Shown here: positions 25,497 to 34,368 of the stretch, in pieces
How the letters are laid out: each line of letters opens with the position of its first letter
Numbering within the stretch: the first letter of the stretch is position 1
From: DATATV01 sp035551355
GTDB lineage: Bacteria; Actinomycetota; Actinomycetes; Mycobacteriales; Pseudonocardiaceae
Reading direction: 5' to 3'
Assembly (NCBI GenBank): GCA_035551355.1
Contig: DASZNF010000005.1
Span: 1-64,000 of the forward strand
DNA length: 64,000 bases
Position numbers and translations under genes: made by a program
Notes under the pieces: generated by a model
What the model saw: only the letters and a program-made list of their open reading frames with translations
Databases searched by the model: none
What the model was told of the DNA's origin: nothing

Positions 25497-25587
25497 TGCC
25501 GTCCTCCCGGCACAGGGGTGTCACCACCGTTGAGTACCACGCGCCCGACACAGCCAGTCTAGAGATTCGGCGCGCACGGTGAGGCGC

Positions 25588-25593
25588 TAGCGT
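25588..25593 (+). promoter_or_regulatory. -10 box TAGCGT of the penicillin-binding protein gene (leaderless)
   Basis: TAGCGT is followed after 7 nt by the ATG at 25601, the leaderless spacing seen repeatedly in this window. This argues for the ATG rather than the GTG at 25592, which would overlap the box. Confidence 0.5.
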
Positions 25594-25600
25594 GAGCCAA

Positions 25601-27421
25601 ATGAGGTTACGTCGTCGGCCGCGTCCGGCCGGTATCCCTGCCGTCGCGTTGGTCGCCTCGGTGGGCCTGGTCGCCGCCGCCTGCAGCAGCACCCCGGCAC
25701 CGCCGGACGCGCAGACCATCAGCCAGGACTTTCTGACCGCGCTGGCCGGTAAGAACACCGCGACCGCGGCCAAGTGGACAGCCAGTCCGGCCGCGGCCAA
25801 GATCGCGCTGGACGCCGCGAACACCGCGCTCAAGCCCACCTCGGTCACCGCGAAACTCGGCCAGGTCCAGGTCGGCAACTCGACCGCCACCGCGCACTTC
25901 ACCCTGAACTGGCAGCTGGCCCAGGGCGCGACCTGGGCCGACGACAGCTCGATGACGCTGAACCAGGACAAGGACGGCAACTGGACGGTGCACTGGGCGC
26001 CCTCGGTGCTCAGCCCCAAGCTGGGCACCGGTCAGCAACTGGTGCGGGCCACCGTGCCCGCGGCCGGATCGAACGTGACCGGCTCGGACGGCAGCACCCT
26101 GCTCGCGCCGTCCCAAACCGTGTCCGTGGTGGTGTACGCCGCGCAGGCGGGCAACCTCGGCGCGACGGCCGGCTCGCTGGCCACGGCGTTGGGACAGTTC
26201 GACAACACCATCACCGCCCAGTCCATCGTGGACGGTGCGACCAAGGCCGGCGCAGCCGGATACACCGTGGTCAACCTGCGTGAATCCGACTACCAACAGG
26301 TCAAACCGCAGATCTACAACCTGCCCGGAGTGCACTTTCCGCAGAGCACCAAACTGTTGGGGCAGAAGAACTTCGGCGGCGCGATCCTGCCCTCGCTGCG
26401 CAGCTACGCAGATTCCCTTGCGACTGACCAGGCCGGGCTGAGCGTCAGCGTCGCCGACGCACACGGCAACACCGTGGCCCAGCTCTACACCAAACCGGCC
26501 GGGCAGGCGCCCGCGATCACCAGCACGCTGAGCAGCAAGGCCCAGTCGGCGGCCGAGACCGCGCTGGCCACCGTGCCGCAGCAGGCGATGGCCGTGGTCA
26601 TCCAGCCGTCCACCGGAGACATCCTGGCGGTGGCGGCGAACGCGCCCGCGGTAGCCGCCGGGGACAATCCGCTGACCGGCCTGTACCCGCCCGGGTCCAC
26701 GTTCAAGATCGCGACCTCCTCGGCCGCGCTGCAGACCGGCTCGGTCAACCCGAACACTCCCGAGCAGTGTCCGGGCACCACCACCATCGAGGGCCGGGTC
26801 ATCCCCAACGAGAACCAGTTCAACCTGGGCCAGGTGCCGCTGATCACCGCGTTCGCCCAGTCCTGCAACACGACGTTCTCGCAGGTCGCGGCCGGGCTGA
26901 GCGCGGACGCGCTGCCCAAGGCGGCCCGGCAGCTCGGCGTCGGGGTGGACTACACGATCCCGCACTTCACCACCAACACCGGCTCGGTGCCCACCGACTC
27001 GGACACCCTGGCCCGCGCCGACGACGGCTTCGGCCAGGGCAAGGACCAGGTCAGCGTGTTCAGCGAGGCGCTGATGGCGGCCACCGTGGTGCACGGCGGC
27101 ACCCCGACCCCGTCGCTGATCAAGGGCGACACCACCACCGCCGGCACCCAGCCGACCCCGCTGCCGGCCCAGACCCAGAGCTCGCTGCAGCAGATGATGC
27201 GGGCGGTGGTGACCAGCGGCACCGGCAAGCCGATCGCGAACATCAATCCGCCGGTGTCGGGCAAGACCGGCACCGCGCAGTTCGGCGACGGCACTCACTC
27301 ACACGGGTGGTTCACCGGTTTCCAGGGTGACCTGGCCTTCTCGTTCCTGCTGGTGGACGCCGGCTCGTCCACCCCGGCGGTGACGGTGGCCGGAACGTTC
27401 CTCAACGCCTACGCGGGCTGA
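25601..27421 (+). CDS. Class B-like penicillin-binding protein, lipoprotein
   Basis: 606 aa. Lipoprotein signal: basic MRLRRRPR, hydrophobic core and lipobox VAAAC with Cys about residue 28. An NTF2-like (MecA_N) domain (about 35-150) and dimerisation region lead into a transpeptidase domain with SxxK in 'YPPGSTFKIA' (about 365), SxN 'SCN' (about 422) and KTG 'SGKTGTAQF' (about 553). Crosslinks peptidoglycan outside the membrane; the MecA-like N-domain places it near PbpA/PBP2a-type enzymes of actinomycetes. It is divergent from the CBM2 kinase, so kinase control of wall synthesis is plausible. Ends just before a strong bidirectional terminator. Confidence 0.88.
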   Translation: MRLRRRPRPAGIPAVALVASVGLVAAACSSTPAPPDAQTISQDFLTALAGKNTATAAKWTASPAAAKIALDAANTALKPTSVTAKLGQVQVGNSTATAHFTLNWQLAQGATWADDSSMTLNQDKDGNWTVHWAPSVLSPKLGTGQQLVRATVPAAGSNVTGSDGSTLLAPSQTVSVVVYAAQAGNLGATAGSLATALGQFDNTITAQSIVDGATKAGAAGYTVVNLRESDYQQVKPQIYNLPGVHFPQSTKLLGQKNFGGAILPSLRSYADSLATDQAGLSVSVADAHGNTVAQLYTKPAGQAPAITSTLSSKAQSAAETALATVPQQAMAVVIQPSTGDILAVAANAPAVAAGDNPLTGLYPPGSTFKIATSSAALQTGSVNPNTPEQCPGTTTIEGRVIPNENQFNLGQVPLITAFAQSCNTTFSQVAAGLSADALPKAARQLGVGVDYTIPHFTTNTGSVPTDSDTLARADDGFGQGKDQVSVFSEALMAATVVHGGTPTPSLIKGDTTTAGTQPTPLPAQTQSSLQQMMRAVVTSGTGKPIANINPPVSGKTGTAQFGDGTHSHGWFTGFQGDLAFSFLLVDAGSSTPAVTVAGTFLNAYAG

Positions 27422-27426
27422 CCCGC

Positions 27427-27458
27427 CCCGGCCGCCGGGTATCGACCCGGCGGCCGGG
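27427..27458. terminator. Bidirectional 14-bp hairpin terminator
   Basis: Perfect stem CCCGGCCGCCGGGT / ACCCGGCGGCCGGG with ATCG loop, between the convergent penicillin-binding protein and encapsulin genes. No T tract, as is common for actinobacterial hairpin terminators. Confidence 0.75.
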
Positions 27459-27462
27459 CGGC

Positions 27463-28263
27463 TCAGCCGGTGAGCACCACGCCGGCCTCGCCGGTGGCCA
27501 CCAGGAAGGTCAGCGACTCCTGGAAGTACAGCTCCACCGAGGCGGCGTCGTGCGACTGGTAGCCGATGGACAGGTCCTGGCCCAGGTGCAGCTCGTAGTC
27601 GCCGCCCCGCGCGGACAGCAGCAGCGCGCCCGAGATGGCCGGCGCCCAGATGATCTCGCCGCCGTTCATGACCCGGGCGATGTGCTCGCGCACCGGGTAG
27701 CCGTGGTCGGTGGTCTCCTCGACCAGGGTGTAGGCGTCGGCGGACAGCAGCAGGCTGTACGGGCCGGTCACGCCGGCCAGGCGCAGCGCGGACACCGCCT
27801 GGGCCACCACGTTCGGGAACTCCCGCACGTCGGTGGGCAGCACCAGTTCCGGATTGTCACTGGCCGCCCGGATGCCCTGGATGCCGGCCGGGGCGAACCC
27901 GTCGAAGATGGCCCGGTCCTCGGTGTAGGCGATCTTGCGGGCGGCGTCCTTGACCGGCTGCCAGTCCGCGTCCTTGGCGCCCCGCTCCACCTCGTCCACG
28001 GCCTCCCGGCTGACCACGAACGGCACCCGGAACTCCACCACCTGCAGCACGTCCCGGCGCCGGGCGTGCACGCCGGGGGCCGGGGCCTCCAGCTTGGTCT
28101 GGTGGCCGGTGCCGACCGCGGACAGCTCCTCTCCGGACGGGCCGATCACGTCCACCACCCGGCGGGCCGCGACGTGCCGGGTGAAGGTGCGCCGGGCCTC
28201 GTCCTCGATGTCCGCCCAGGCCGCCTCGGAGATCGGCGCGAGTTCGCGGTGCAGGTTGTTCAC
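27463..28263 (-). CDS. Encapsulin nanocompartment shell protein (family 1)
   Basis: 266 aa, the usual size. Family signature from the start (MNNLHRELAPISEAAWADIE), then 'TFTRHVAARRVVDVIGPSGEELSAVGTG', the E-loop region and the conserved 'ADWQPVKDAARKIAYTEDRAIFDGF' and 'GGDYELHLGQDLSIGYQSHD' segments of the HK97 fold. Self-assembles into an icosahedral protein shell of about 24 nm that encloses cargo (family knowledge). The GTG start overlaps the stop of the DyP peroxidase (GTGA), whose C-terminal tail is the cargo-loading peptide, so shell and cargo are translationally coupled. Cytoplasmic oxidative-stress compartment inferred. Confidence 0.95.
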   Translation of the reverse strand: MNNLHRELAPISEAAWADIEDEARRTFTRHVAARRVVDVIGPSGEELSAVGTGHQTKLEAPAPGVHARRRDVLQVVEFRVPFVVSREAVDEVERGAKDADWQPVKDAARKIAYTEDRAIFDGFAPAGIQGIRAASDNPELVLPTDVREFPNVVAQAVSALRLAGVTGPYSLLLSADAYTLVEETTDHGYPVREHIARVMNGGEIIWAPAISGALLLSARGGDYELHLGQDLSIGYQSHDAASVELYFQESLTFLVATGEAGVVLTG

Positions 28264-29324
28264 AGTCGGGCACTCCCTTTCAGACTGCCGACGCGCAACG
28301 AGCCGTCGGCGGGCGGTTCGGCGGTATCTTCCGGAGTGGTCACGGCCTCATCCGGGGTGGCTACGGCGGGCTCAGACGCGGCCGCGAACTCCGGTGGATC
28401 GTCCAGGAAATCGGCGCTGGGCACGAAGAACAGGCAGCCGGTGACCGCGGTGGAGAAGTCCAGGATCCGGTCGTGGTTACCGGGCGGGCGGCCGACGAAC
28501 ATGTTGTCCAGCATCTGCTCGGTGACGCCCGGATCGGCGGCGTAGCCGATGAAGTAGGTGCCGAACTCGGCCGAGCCGACCCGGCCGAAGGGCATGTTGT
28601 CCCGCACGATCTGGCGTTCCTCGCCGGTCTCCTCGTCGGTGATGGTGTTCAGCGCGACGTGCGAGTTGTCCGGCTTGGTCTCGTCGGACAGTTCCAGATC
28701 AGACAGCTTGGTGCGGCCGATGACCCGCTCCTGCTCCTCCACCGGCAGGTCCTGCCAGGCGTCCATGTCGTGCAGGTACTTCTGCACGATCACATAGCTC
28801 CCCCCGGCGAAGTCCGGCTCGTCCTCGGCGCCGATGATGGCCGCGGTCGCCGCGTCCGGCCCGGTCGGGTTCTCGGTGCCGTCCACGAAACCCATCAGGT
28901 CGCGGGCGTCGAAGTAGCGGAACCCGTGCACCTCATCGACCACCGTGGCCGCCGCGCCCAGCCGCTGGGTGAGCACGCTGGCCAGCTCGAAGCACAGGTC
29001 CATCCGGCGGGCCCGCAGGTGGAACATCAGGTCGCCGGGGGTGGACGGGGCGGCGTGCTTGCTGCCGCGCACCTCCTGGAACGGGTGCAACCCGGCCGGG
29101 CGGGGCCGGCCGAACACCCGGTCCCACAGGTCCGAGCCGAGGCCGGTCACGCAGGTGAGGTTGCCGTTCAGCGAGCGGAAGCCGACCGAGCGGGTCAGCC
29201 CGGCCACATCGGCCAGCAGGTCGCGCACCTCCTCCTCGGCGCCGGGTTCGACGGTGAGCACCAGGAAGATCGCCGCCTCGGTGAGCGGGCAGAGCACCTG
29301 TTGCGGAGTGGGCTGGTCAGGCAT
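28260..29324 (-). CDS. DyP-type heme peroxidase, encapsulin cargo
   Basis: 354 aa from the ATG at 29324. GxxDG motif GFVDGTENP at 145-153 with catalytic Asp148, proximal heme His222 in NSHVAL, distal Arg241 in RDNMPFG. After the catalytic domain comes a flexible acidic linker (about 315-340), ending in DGSLRVGSLKGSARL, the canonical encapsulin loading peptide. Oxidises dyes and phenolics with H2O2; no Tat signal is visible, in keeping with a cytoplasmic encapsulated form. First gene of a two-gene operon with the shell protein. Longer in-frame upstream sequence is Pro/Arg-rich antisense of the next gene and was rejected. Confidence 0.93.
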   Translation of the reverse strand: MPDQPTPQQVLCPLTEAAIFLVLTVEPGAEEEVRDLLADVAGLTRSVGFRSLNGNLTCVTGLGSDLWDRVFGRPRPAGLHPFQEVRGSKHAAPSTPGDLMFHLRARRMDLCFELASVLTQRLGAAATVVDEVHGFRYFDARDLMGFVDGTENPTGPDAATAAIIGAEDEPDFAGGSYVIVQKYLHDMDAWQDLPVEEQERVIGRTKLSDLELSDETKPDNSHVALNTITDEETGEERQIVRDNMPFGRVGSAEFGTYFIGYAADPGVTEQMLDNMFVGRPPGNHDRILDFSTAVTGCLFFVPSADFLDDPPEFAAASEPAVATPDEAVTTPEDTAEPPADGSLRVGSLKGSARL

Positions 29325-29515
29325 CCGGCGGTCCGAATCGTCGACAGGGTGGGGGCGGGCGGGCGCCCCGGCCACACTGCGCCGAGGTGCACGCGTCCGC
29401 CATTCTGGCCGAAGATCCGCTCCGTTCGCGACATTTCGCCGCGTGACCATGAACGGTGCGCCGCGCGGGCCCGTCAGTCCCGGCAACACCGCCCGTGTTG
29501 CCGGGGGAGGCAGCC

Positions 29516-30163
29516 ATGGTCCTGATCGCACTGCTACTGGGCACCGGCCTACTGGGATTCGTCGTCGACCGGGTGTTGCGGGCCGGGCAGCGGGCCCGCC
29601 GCCGGGCGGCCGCGGTGCGCGCGCTGGCGTTGACCGGGTCGCTGGTCGGCTACCTGCCGACCGCCTTCGACGAGCCGACCGGACAGGAGCCCGCGGACTT
29701 CGACGAATCGGCGGGCGCGGAGTTCCCCGACTACGCCGACGCGACCGTGCGGGTCCCGGCGGCTCGGCCGGGGTCGGCGGAGGGCCCTGGGTCGGTGGCG
29801 GCCCCGGGTTCAGCGGCACACTCGGGTTCAGCGGCACGCTCGGAGTCGGCGACACTCTCGGAGTCGGCGGCGGGCCCAGGGGCGGTGGCGGGCTCGGAGT
29901 CGGCGGGCAACCCGGGCTCGGGATCGGCAGGCAGCCCAGGGTCGGGGTCGGCAGGCAGCCCGGGGTCGGCGGAGGTGCCGGAGTCCACGGTGCAGGTGCC
30001 GCCGCCCGAACCGCCGACCGTGGTGCGCATCCTGCCGCTGCTGTGCGGCCCGGGCTACCGACTGCCCCCGGACGCGGTGCCACCGCCGGCCCGGCCGGAC
30101 CGGACCACCACCTTCGTGGCCTTCACCGGCCGGCTGCCGGGCGCACCGCCGGGCTCACGCTGA
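29516..30163 (+). CDS. Membrane-anchored protein with Ser/Gly/Ala low-complexity repeats
   Basis: 215 aa, ATG with strong GGGGGAGG 7 nt upstream. One N-terminal hydrophobic helix (VLIALLLGTGLLGFVVDRVL), then a basic stretch (RAGQRARRRAAAVRA) expected to stay inside. About 90 residues of degenerate GSA/GSES/GSG repeats (about 85-155) are encoded by imprecise GC-rich DNA repeats. The tail is Pro-rich with 'TVVRILPLLCGPGYRLPP' and 'TTTFVAFTGRLPG'. No family recognised and no enzymatic motif. Divergent from the DyP-encapsulin operon across 190 bp. Confidence 0.5.
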   Translation: MVLIALLLGTGLLGFVVDRVLRAGQRARRRAAAVRALALTGSLVGYLPTAFDEPTGQEPADFDESAGAEFPDYADATVRVPAARPGSAEGPGSVAAPGSAAHSGSAARSESATLSESAAGPGAVAGSESAGNPGSGSAGSPGSGSAGSPGSAEVPESTVQVPPPEPPTVVRILPLLCGPGYRLPPDAVPPPARPDRTTTFVAFTGRLPGAPPGSR

Positions 30164-30234
30164 GGCCGCGGTGCGCGCCACCGGCGTCAACCCGAGCGAA
30201 CCGAGCAGGGCCGAGCAGGGCCGGGGGCGGCAAC

Positions 30235-30819
30235 TCAGCTGGGCCGCTTGGTCAGGGCGACCAGATACCGGCAGTCCCGCTCCCCCGGGTTGACGAACGC
30301 GCAGTCCTGGGGCGGCCCGAGCTGCAGGCAGTCCCCCGCGTCCAGCCGGTGCTCGATCTCGCCCTCGCGGAACAGAAGCTGCCCGTCCAGCACCCAGATC
30401 TGCTGGTGGATGAAGGCATAGGTGTCGGCGGCATAGGCGACCTCGGCCCCCGGCGGCAGCACCACGTCGACCAGCTCCAGCGGCCCGCCGATAGGCGGCG
30501 AGACGGCGCGCCGCCGGTAGCCGGTCTCCGGGTCGGTCCACACCGGTTGATCGGCGGCCCGGACCAGGCGGCGCTCGTCCCCCTCGGCCCGGGCGACCAG
30601 TTCGGACAGGGTCAGCCCGAGCGCGCCGGACAACCGGCCGAGCAGGACCGCGGTCGGCTGCGCGGCGCCCCGCTCGATCTTGCCGATCATCGCGCGGGAG
30701 ACCCCGGAGAGCTCGGCCAGTTCCCCGGCGGACAGGCCCCGGTCGGTGCGGGCGGCACGCAGCGTGGTGGCGAGGGACACGGACAGCGGATCGGTCACAG
30801 GGTTCACTATAGGAGCCAT
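30235..30819 (-). CDS. XRE-family regulator with C-terminal cupin domain
   Basis: 194 aa. HTH at about 20-75 ('LSAGELAELSGVSRAMIGKIERGAAQPTAVLLGRLSGALG') and a cupin at about 115-190 ('VDVVLPPGAEVAYAADTYAFIHQQIWVLDGQLLFREGEIEHRLDAGDCLQLG'). Such XRE-cupin proteins (PuuR/ClgR-like layout) sense small metabolites. The ATG at 30819 is used, but TATAGT at 30811-30806 with a GTG at 30798 just after it would give a leaderless protein 7 residues shorter. It diverges from a GNAT acetyltransferase whose -10 box is only about 15 bp away, so it may repress that gene. Confidence 0.82.
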   Translation of the reverse strand: MAPIVNPVTDPLSVSLATTLRAARTDRGLSAGELAELSGVSRAMIGKIERGAAQPTAVLLGRLSGALGLTLSELVARAEGDERRLVRAADQPVWTDPETGYRRRAVSPPIGGPLELVDVVLPPGAEVAYAADTYAFIHQQIWVLDGQLLFREGEIEHRLDAGDCLQLGPPQDCAFVNPGERDCRYLVALTKRPS

Positions 30820-30839
30820 CCGTGGCTACCATCGTCGCC

Positions 30840-31373
30840 ATGACCGCTGCCAACCTGACCGTCCGCGGCGCGTCCGAGCGGGACGCCGAGGCGTGCGCGG
30901 CCATCTACGCCCCGTACGTGACCGACACCGCGATCACCTTCGAAACCGAAGCGCCGGACGCACCGGAAATGGCCCGCCGCATCGCCGGCGCGGTGCGCAC
31001 CCACGCCTGGCTGGTGCTCTCGGACGCGAACCGGGTGGTCGGCTACGCCTACGGCGGTCCGTTCAAGGCGCGGCCGGCCTATCGCTGGTCGTGCGAGGTG
31101 AGCGTGTACCTGGAGCCGGGTCTGCGGCGCAGCGGCGGCGGGCGGTTGCTGTACACCGAGTTGTTCGACCGGTTGGCCGAGCGCGGTTTCCGGACCGCGG
31201 TGGCCGGGATGACGTTGCCCAATGCCGCGAGCGCCGGACTGCACCAGGCGATGGGCTTCGAACCAGTCGGGACCTATCGCCGGATCGGCTGGAAGAACGA
31301 TGCCTGGCACGACGTGGCGTGGATGCAACGCCCGATCGGTGCGAGCGACGGCCCGCCCACCGAACTCCGCTGA
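30840..31373 (+). CDS. GNAT acetyltransferase, phosphinothricin-acetyltransferase-like
   Basis: 177 aa. Pattern of the PAT/YncA branch: 'LTVRGASERDAEACAAIYAPYVTDTAITFETEAP', 'GYAYGGPFKARPAYRWSCEVSVYLEPGLRRSGGGRLLY' (acetyl-CoA loop R.SGGG) and 'LPNAASAGLHQAMGFEPVGTYRRIGWKNDAWHDVAWMQR'. Acetylates a small amine such as phosphinothricin or methionine derivatives; exact substrate unreadable. The ATG at 30840 is chosen because TACCAT (30827-30832) precedes it by 7 nt, a leaderless signal; a GTG at 30822 would lie before that box. Confidence 0.85.
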   Translation: MTAANLTVRGASERDAEACAAIYAPYVTDTAITFETEAPDAPEMARRIAGAVRTHAWLVLSDANRVVGYAYGGPFKARPAYRWSCEVSVYLEPGLRRSGGGRLLYTELFDRLAERGFRTAVAGMTLPNAASAGLHQAMGFEPVGTYRRIGWKNDAWHDVAWMQRPIGASDGPPTELR

Positions 31374-31500
31374 TACGCAAGACATGCTGGTCCGGCCCGG
31401 TCGGCCGATCTTCGCCGACCGAGCCAAACCGGTCACTCAGCGAGTGTCGCAAGATGTCCGAGTCCGGCCACGTGACGAAATCCCGTGGCACACTTCTGCT

Positions 31501-32268
31501 GTGCGGCGCACGTTCTGGTGGCCGGTGCTCGGATTGATACTCTCCGTCACCGCCGGAATCGCGGGGCTTTCGGTGTGGCACACCACGCACCAGACCCCCG
31601 AAGCCGATGCCGCCAAAGCGGTCATCGTGACGCACCGCGCCGATCCGCACACGCACCGCCAGAATCTCAGTGTCGTGCACACCGGCTCAACGAACGCCAA
31701 TGCGCCGCTGCTGGCGGTCGTCGGCGCGTCCTTCTCGGCCGGGACCGGACCGGGCAACCCGGACCTGGCCTGGCCGGAGGAACTGGCCCGGATGCTGCGC
31801 TGGCGGCTGGCGGTCAGCGCCGACCCGGGCGCGGGTTACGTCAGCACCGGCGACGGCGCGCGCGGGCCGTTCGCCCGGCTGGCCGAGGAACTGGACCTGG
31901 GCCGGATCGACCCGTCGGTGGTCATCATCCAGGGCGGGCACGACGACATCGGGCAACCGCTGGCGCTGATCCATTCCCGGGTCAGCGACCTGATCAGCAC
32001 CGTGCGGCGGGACGACCCGCGGGCCCGGATCGGGGTGCTGACCGTCTTCGCCACCGGCAACACCCCGACCGACGCGGCGCTGGCCGTGGACCGCACCATC
32101 GTCGACGCGGCCAGGGCGGCCGATCCGCGGGTGCTGGTGTTCGACCCGCTGTCCCAGCACTGGCGCTTTCCGCGCTCGCCCGATCACCTGCACCCGACGG
32201 CCGAGGGCGACCACTGGATCGCCACCCAGCTGGCCCCGGCGTTGCGCGCCGGGGAAAAGCCCCAGTGA
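31501..32268 (+). CDS. Secreted or membrane-anchored SGNH/GDSL hydrolase
   Basis: 255 aa from the GTG at 31501. N-terminal hydrophobic helix (about 5-27, WWPVLGLILSVTAGIAGLSVW). SGNH blocks: I 'VVGASFSAGTGPG' (nucleophile Ser), III 'IIQGGHDDIG' (Gly...Asp replacing the usual GxND), V 'SPDHLHPTAEGDHWIA' with the catalytic Asp/His. Esterase or lipase activity outside the membrane is expected. No signal-peptidase site is obvious, so it may remain anchored. Upstream in-frame extension to 31222 is the other frame of the acetyltransferase gene and is rejected. Convergent with the HAD phosphatase, 4 bp apart. Confidence 0.82.
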   Translation: MRRTFWWPVLGLILSVTAGIAGLSVWHTTHQTPEADAAKAVIVTHRADPHTHRQNLSVVHTGSTNANAPLLAVVGASFSAGTGPGNPDLAWPEELARMLRWRLAVSADPGAGYVSTGDGARGPFARLAEELDLGRIDPSVVIIQGGHDDIGQPLALIHSRVSDLISTVRRDDPRARIGVLTVFATGNTPTDAALAVDRTIVDAARAADPRVLVFDPLSQHWRFPRSPDHLHPTAEGDHWIATQLAPALRAGEKPQ

Positions 32269-32272
32269 GCGG

Positions 32273-33061
32273 TCAGGGCAGGTAGTACATCGGGTTGGGC
32301 AGTTTCACGGCCTTGTCCTCGTGTCCGTAGGACAGGTCGCTGTACTGGTCGCCCACGTTGAGCACGATGTCGTAGCCCTGCGCCTGGATGTGCGCCCGGG
32401 TCAGCGACTTGTACTGGTCGGTGGTGCAGGTCGTGCCGCAGGTCAGGTACGGCGGCGGGGTGGCGCCCGATTCGGTTTTCAGGTACGCCGCCGCGGGTTG
32501 CGGGTAGCCCTGACCGGTCAGGTCGGTGAGGGTGGCCGTGCGCTGGTGTTCGGGGCGGCCGGTCAGGAAGATCACCGCGACGCCGTGCGCGGCCGCGTAC
32601 CGGGCCAGCGCCAGGGTCGGCGCGATGGCCGGGAACTGGTCGTCGTCGATGGCCTGCTCGGCCGAGGCGGCGTTGTAGGCGAACTGGTTGTCCACCTCCC
32701 AGCCGTAGGTCACCTCGGAGGTGTCGTCCACGTCCAGCACGATCGCCGGGCGGTGCGCCCCGCCGGCCAGTCGCAGGTTCAGGTAGCGGCGCGCGTCGGC
32801 GATGGCGGCCGCGGTCTGCCGGCCCCATTGGCTGTCGGCCGAGGCGTGGTGCTGGCCCTGAGCGTCCACGCTGTCCCCGTAGTACGCCTCGACCTGCTGC
32901 TCCACCAACGCCACGTTCGGCGGCTGGCCCGGCTCCTGCACCGGGGCCGGGGTGGTGGCCTGGCTGGCCAGCGCGGTCGCGCCACCGGCCAGCACCGCGG
33001 CGACGGCGGCCACCGCCGCGGTCCGTAACACGGTGGCGGTGCGGATACGGCGAAGAGTCAT
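32273..33061 (-). CDS. Secreted HAD-superfamily acid phosphatase (class III/B-like)
   Basis: 262 aa. Signal peptide about residues 1-33 (basic MTLRRIRTATVLRTAAV, then Ala-rich core ending ALASQA). HAD motif I 'AIVLDVDDTSEV' with nucleophile Asp and general-acid Asp; motif II 'VIFLTGRPEHQR'; motif IV-like 'IVLNVGDQYSDL'. This matches secreted acid phosphatases hydrolysing phosphomonoesters. ATG preceded by GAGGGAG. Stands alone, convergent with the SGNH hydrolase and following the TPR/AAA genes on the same strand. Confidence 0.88.
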   Translation of the reverse strand: MTLRRIRTATVLRTAAVAAVAAVLAGGATALASQATTPAPVQEPGQPPNVALVEQQVEAYYGDSVDAQGQHHASADSQWGRQTAAAIADARRYLNLRLAGGAHRPAIVLDVDDTSEVTYGWEVDNQFAYNAASAEQAIDDDQFPAIAPTLALARYAAAHGVAVIFLTGRPEHQRTATLTDLTGQGYPQPAAAYLKTESGATPPPYLTCGTTCTTDQYKSLTRAHIQAQGYDIVLNVGDQYSDLSYGHEDKAVKLPNPMYYLP

Positions 33062-33180
33062 TCCTCGGCTCCCTCTCGGCAGGGCATGAACGGAAAGTGA
33101 ACAGGAGCCGACAATACGGGGTCAGATCAACGATTCGCGCTGTTTGCCGCCAGTCCGTCGCGGGTGCCGTGCGTCCGGCC

Positions 33181-34368
33181 TCAGGCGCCGGCCCGGCGCG
33201 CCCGGCGTTTGCTCAGTGCCCGGCCAAGCACGCTGCCCCCGGCCAGCGCCGCCCCGGCGCCCAGCACCAGATCGCCGCGCACCGAATCCGACAACCCGGG
33301 CGCCAGCAGCAACAGGAACGCGCACGCCTGGCTGCACAGGAAACCCGCGAACAGCGGCAGAAAACGCGCGGTGCGCAACAGGGACGAGAACACGGCGCGG
33401 ATGTGACCGCGCAGATAGGCCGACAGCGGGCGCAGCCGGGTGCCCAGCAACACCAGCCAGGCCAGCAGAATCAGCACCACCGCGCCGACCCGCACCGCCC
33501 AGTGCGGCGCGACCGGCACGACGGCTGGCGCGGCCGCGGCGACCGGGGCGCTCCCCGGCACGGTGGTGGTCCCGGTCGGGCCGACCAGGATGGTCGGGAT
33601 GGACACCGCCGGATCGACCGGATCGCCCGGGGTGATGGCGAAGGCGACCAGCGCGGCGAACACCACCGAGCTCAGCGCCAGCACATAGCCGTACTTGAGC
33701 AGCGAGTTGACCACCGCGACAGCGATGTTGCGATGGAACATCACTTCCTGCGGCCGGGCCTGGGCGGCCGAGCGGAAGCCGCGGATCGCCTCGGCGAAAT
33801 GCCCGCGCCGCAAGGCCAGCGCGGACAGGTTGGACCGGGCGTGAGCGTGCGCGGGGTCGATGGACAGCGCGTGCCGGTAGCACGCCTCGGCTCGCACCGG
33901 CTGGTTGTCGTCGGCATACGCCAGGCCCTGCAACACGTGCGGGTCGGCCACGGTCGGCGCCAGCTCCACCGCGCGGGTGGCCGCGGCCAGCACCTCGCCG
34001 CCGCGACCGGGCCGGGAGCGCAGCATCATGCCCAGCGTGTAGTGGCTGGCCCAGGAGTGCGGGGCCAGCCGGACGTACTGGTGGGCCGCGGTCACCGCGT
34101 CCTCGTGCCGGCCCAGCGCCCGCAGCGCCCAGCTGCGCCGCTGCCAGGCCGCCTGGTAATCCGGATCGGCCAGCAGCGCCTCGTCCGCGGCCCGCAACGC
34201 GGCGTCCGGCCGGTCGCACTGCAGGTGAGCCCAGGCCAGCAGGCTCAGCGCGGGAGCGTCCTGTGGATGCTCGGCCAGGAAGCCGGTGAGCACGGCGATC
34301 GCGTCGGTCCCCCGCTCGATCTCCAGCAACCCCCTGGCCTGGTCGACCGCCTCCCGGCCAGCGGTCAC
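33181..34368 (-). CDS. Tetratricopeptide-repeat membrane protein
   Basis: 395 aa. At least five TPR units cover about residues 5-200 (for example 'PALSLLAWAHLQCDRPDAALRAADEALLADPDY'). They are followed by hydrophobic segments at about 222-240 and 283-305 and further hydrophobic stretches around 325-365, then a basic C-terminus. Topology: cytoplasmic TPR platform on a membrane part, with a Pro/Ala/Thr-rich loop between the first two helices probably outside. GTG start overlaps the stop of the AAA+ ATPase (GTGA), so the two are co-translated and likely physically linked. Exact function unknown. Confidence 0.75.
   Translation of the reverse strand: MTAGREAVDQARGLLEIERGTDAIAVLTGFLAEHPQDAPALSLLAWAHLQCDRPDAALRAADEALLADPDYQAAWQRRSWALRALGRHEDAVTAAHQYVRLAPHSWASHYTLGMMLRSRPGRGGEVLAAATRAVELAPTVADPHVLQGLAYADDNQPVRAEACYRHALSIDPAHAHARSNLSALALRRGHFAEAIRGFRSAAQARPQEVMFHRNIAVAVVNSLLKYGYVLALSSVVFAALVAFAITPGDPVDPAVSIPTILVGPTGTTTVPGSAPVAAAAPAVVPVAPHWAVRVGAVVLILLAWLVLLGTRLRPLSAYLRGHIRAVFSSLLRTARFLPLFAGFLCSQACAFLLLLAPGLSDSVRGDLVLGAGAALAGGSVLGRALSKRRARRAGA

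Noticed and set aside
28260..30083. Extension of the DyP peroxidase frame upstream by 250 codons with Pro-rich repeats
   Set aside because: This is the antisense of the Ser/Gly-rich repeats in the plus-strand gene at 29516; the ATG at 29324 gives a normal DyP N-terminus.
30201..30220. Tandem duplication of CCGAGCAGGG after the low-complexity membrane protein gene
   Set aside because: Two copies of 10 bp in GC-rich non-coding DNA can arise by slippage; no function suggested.
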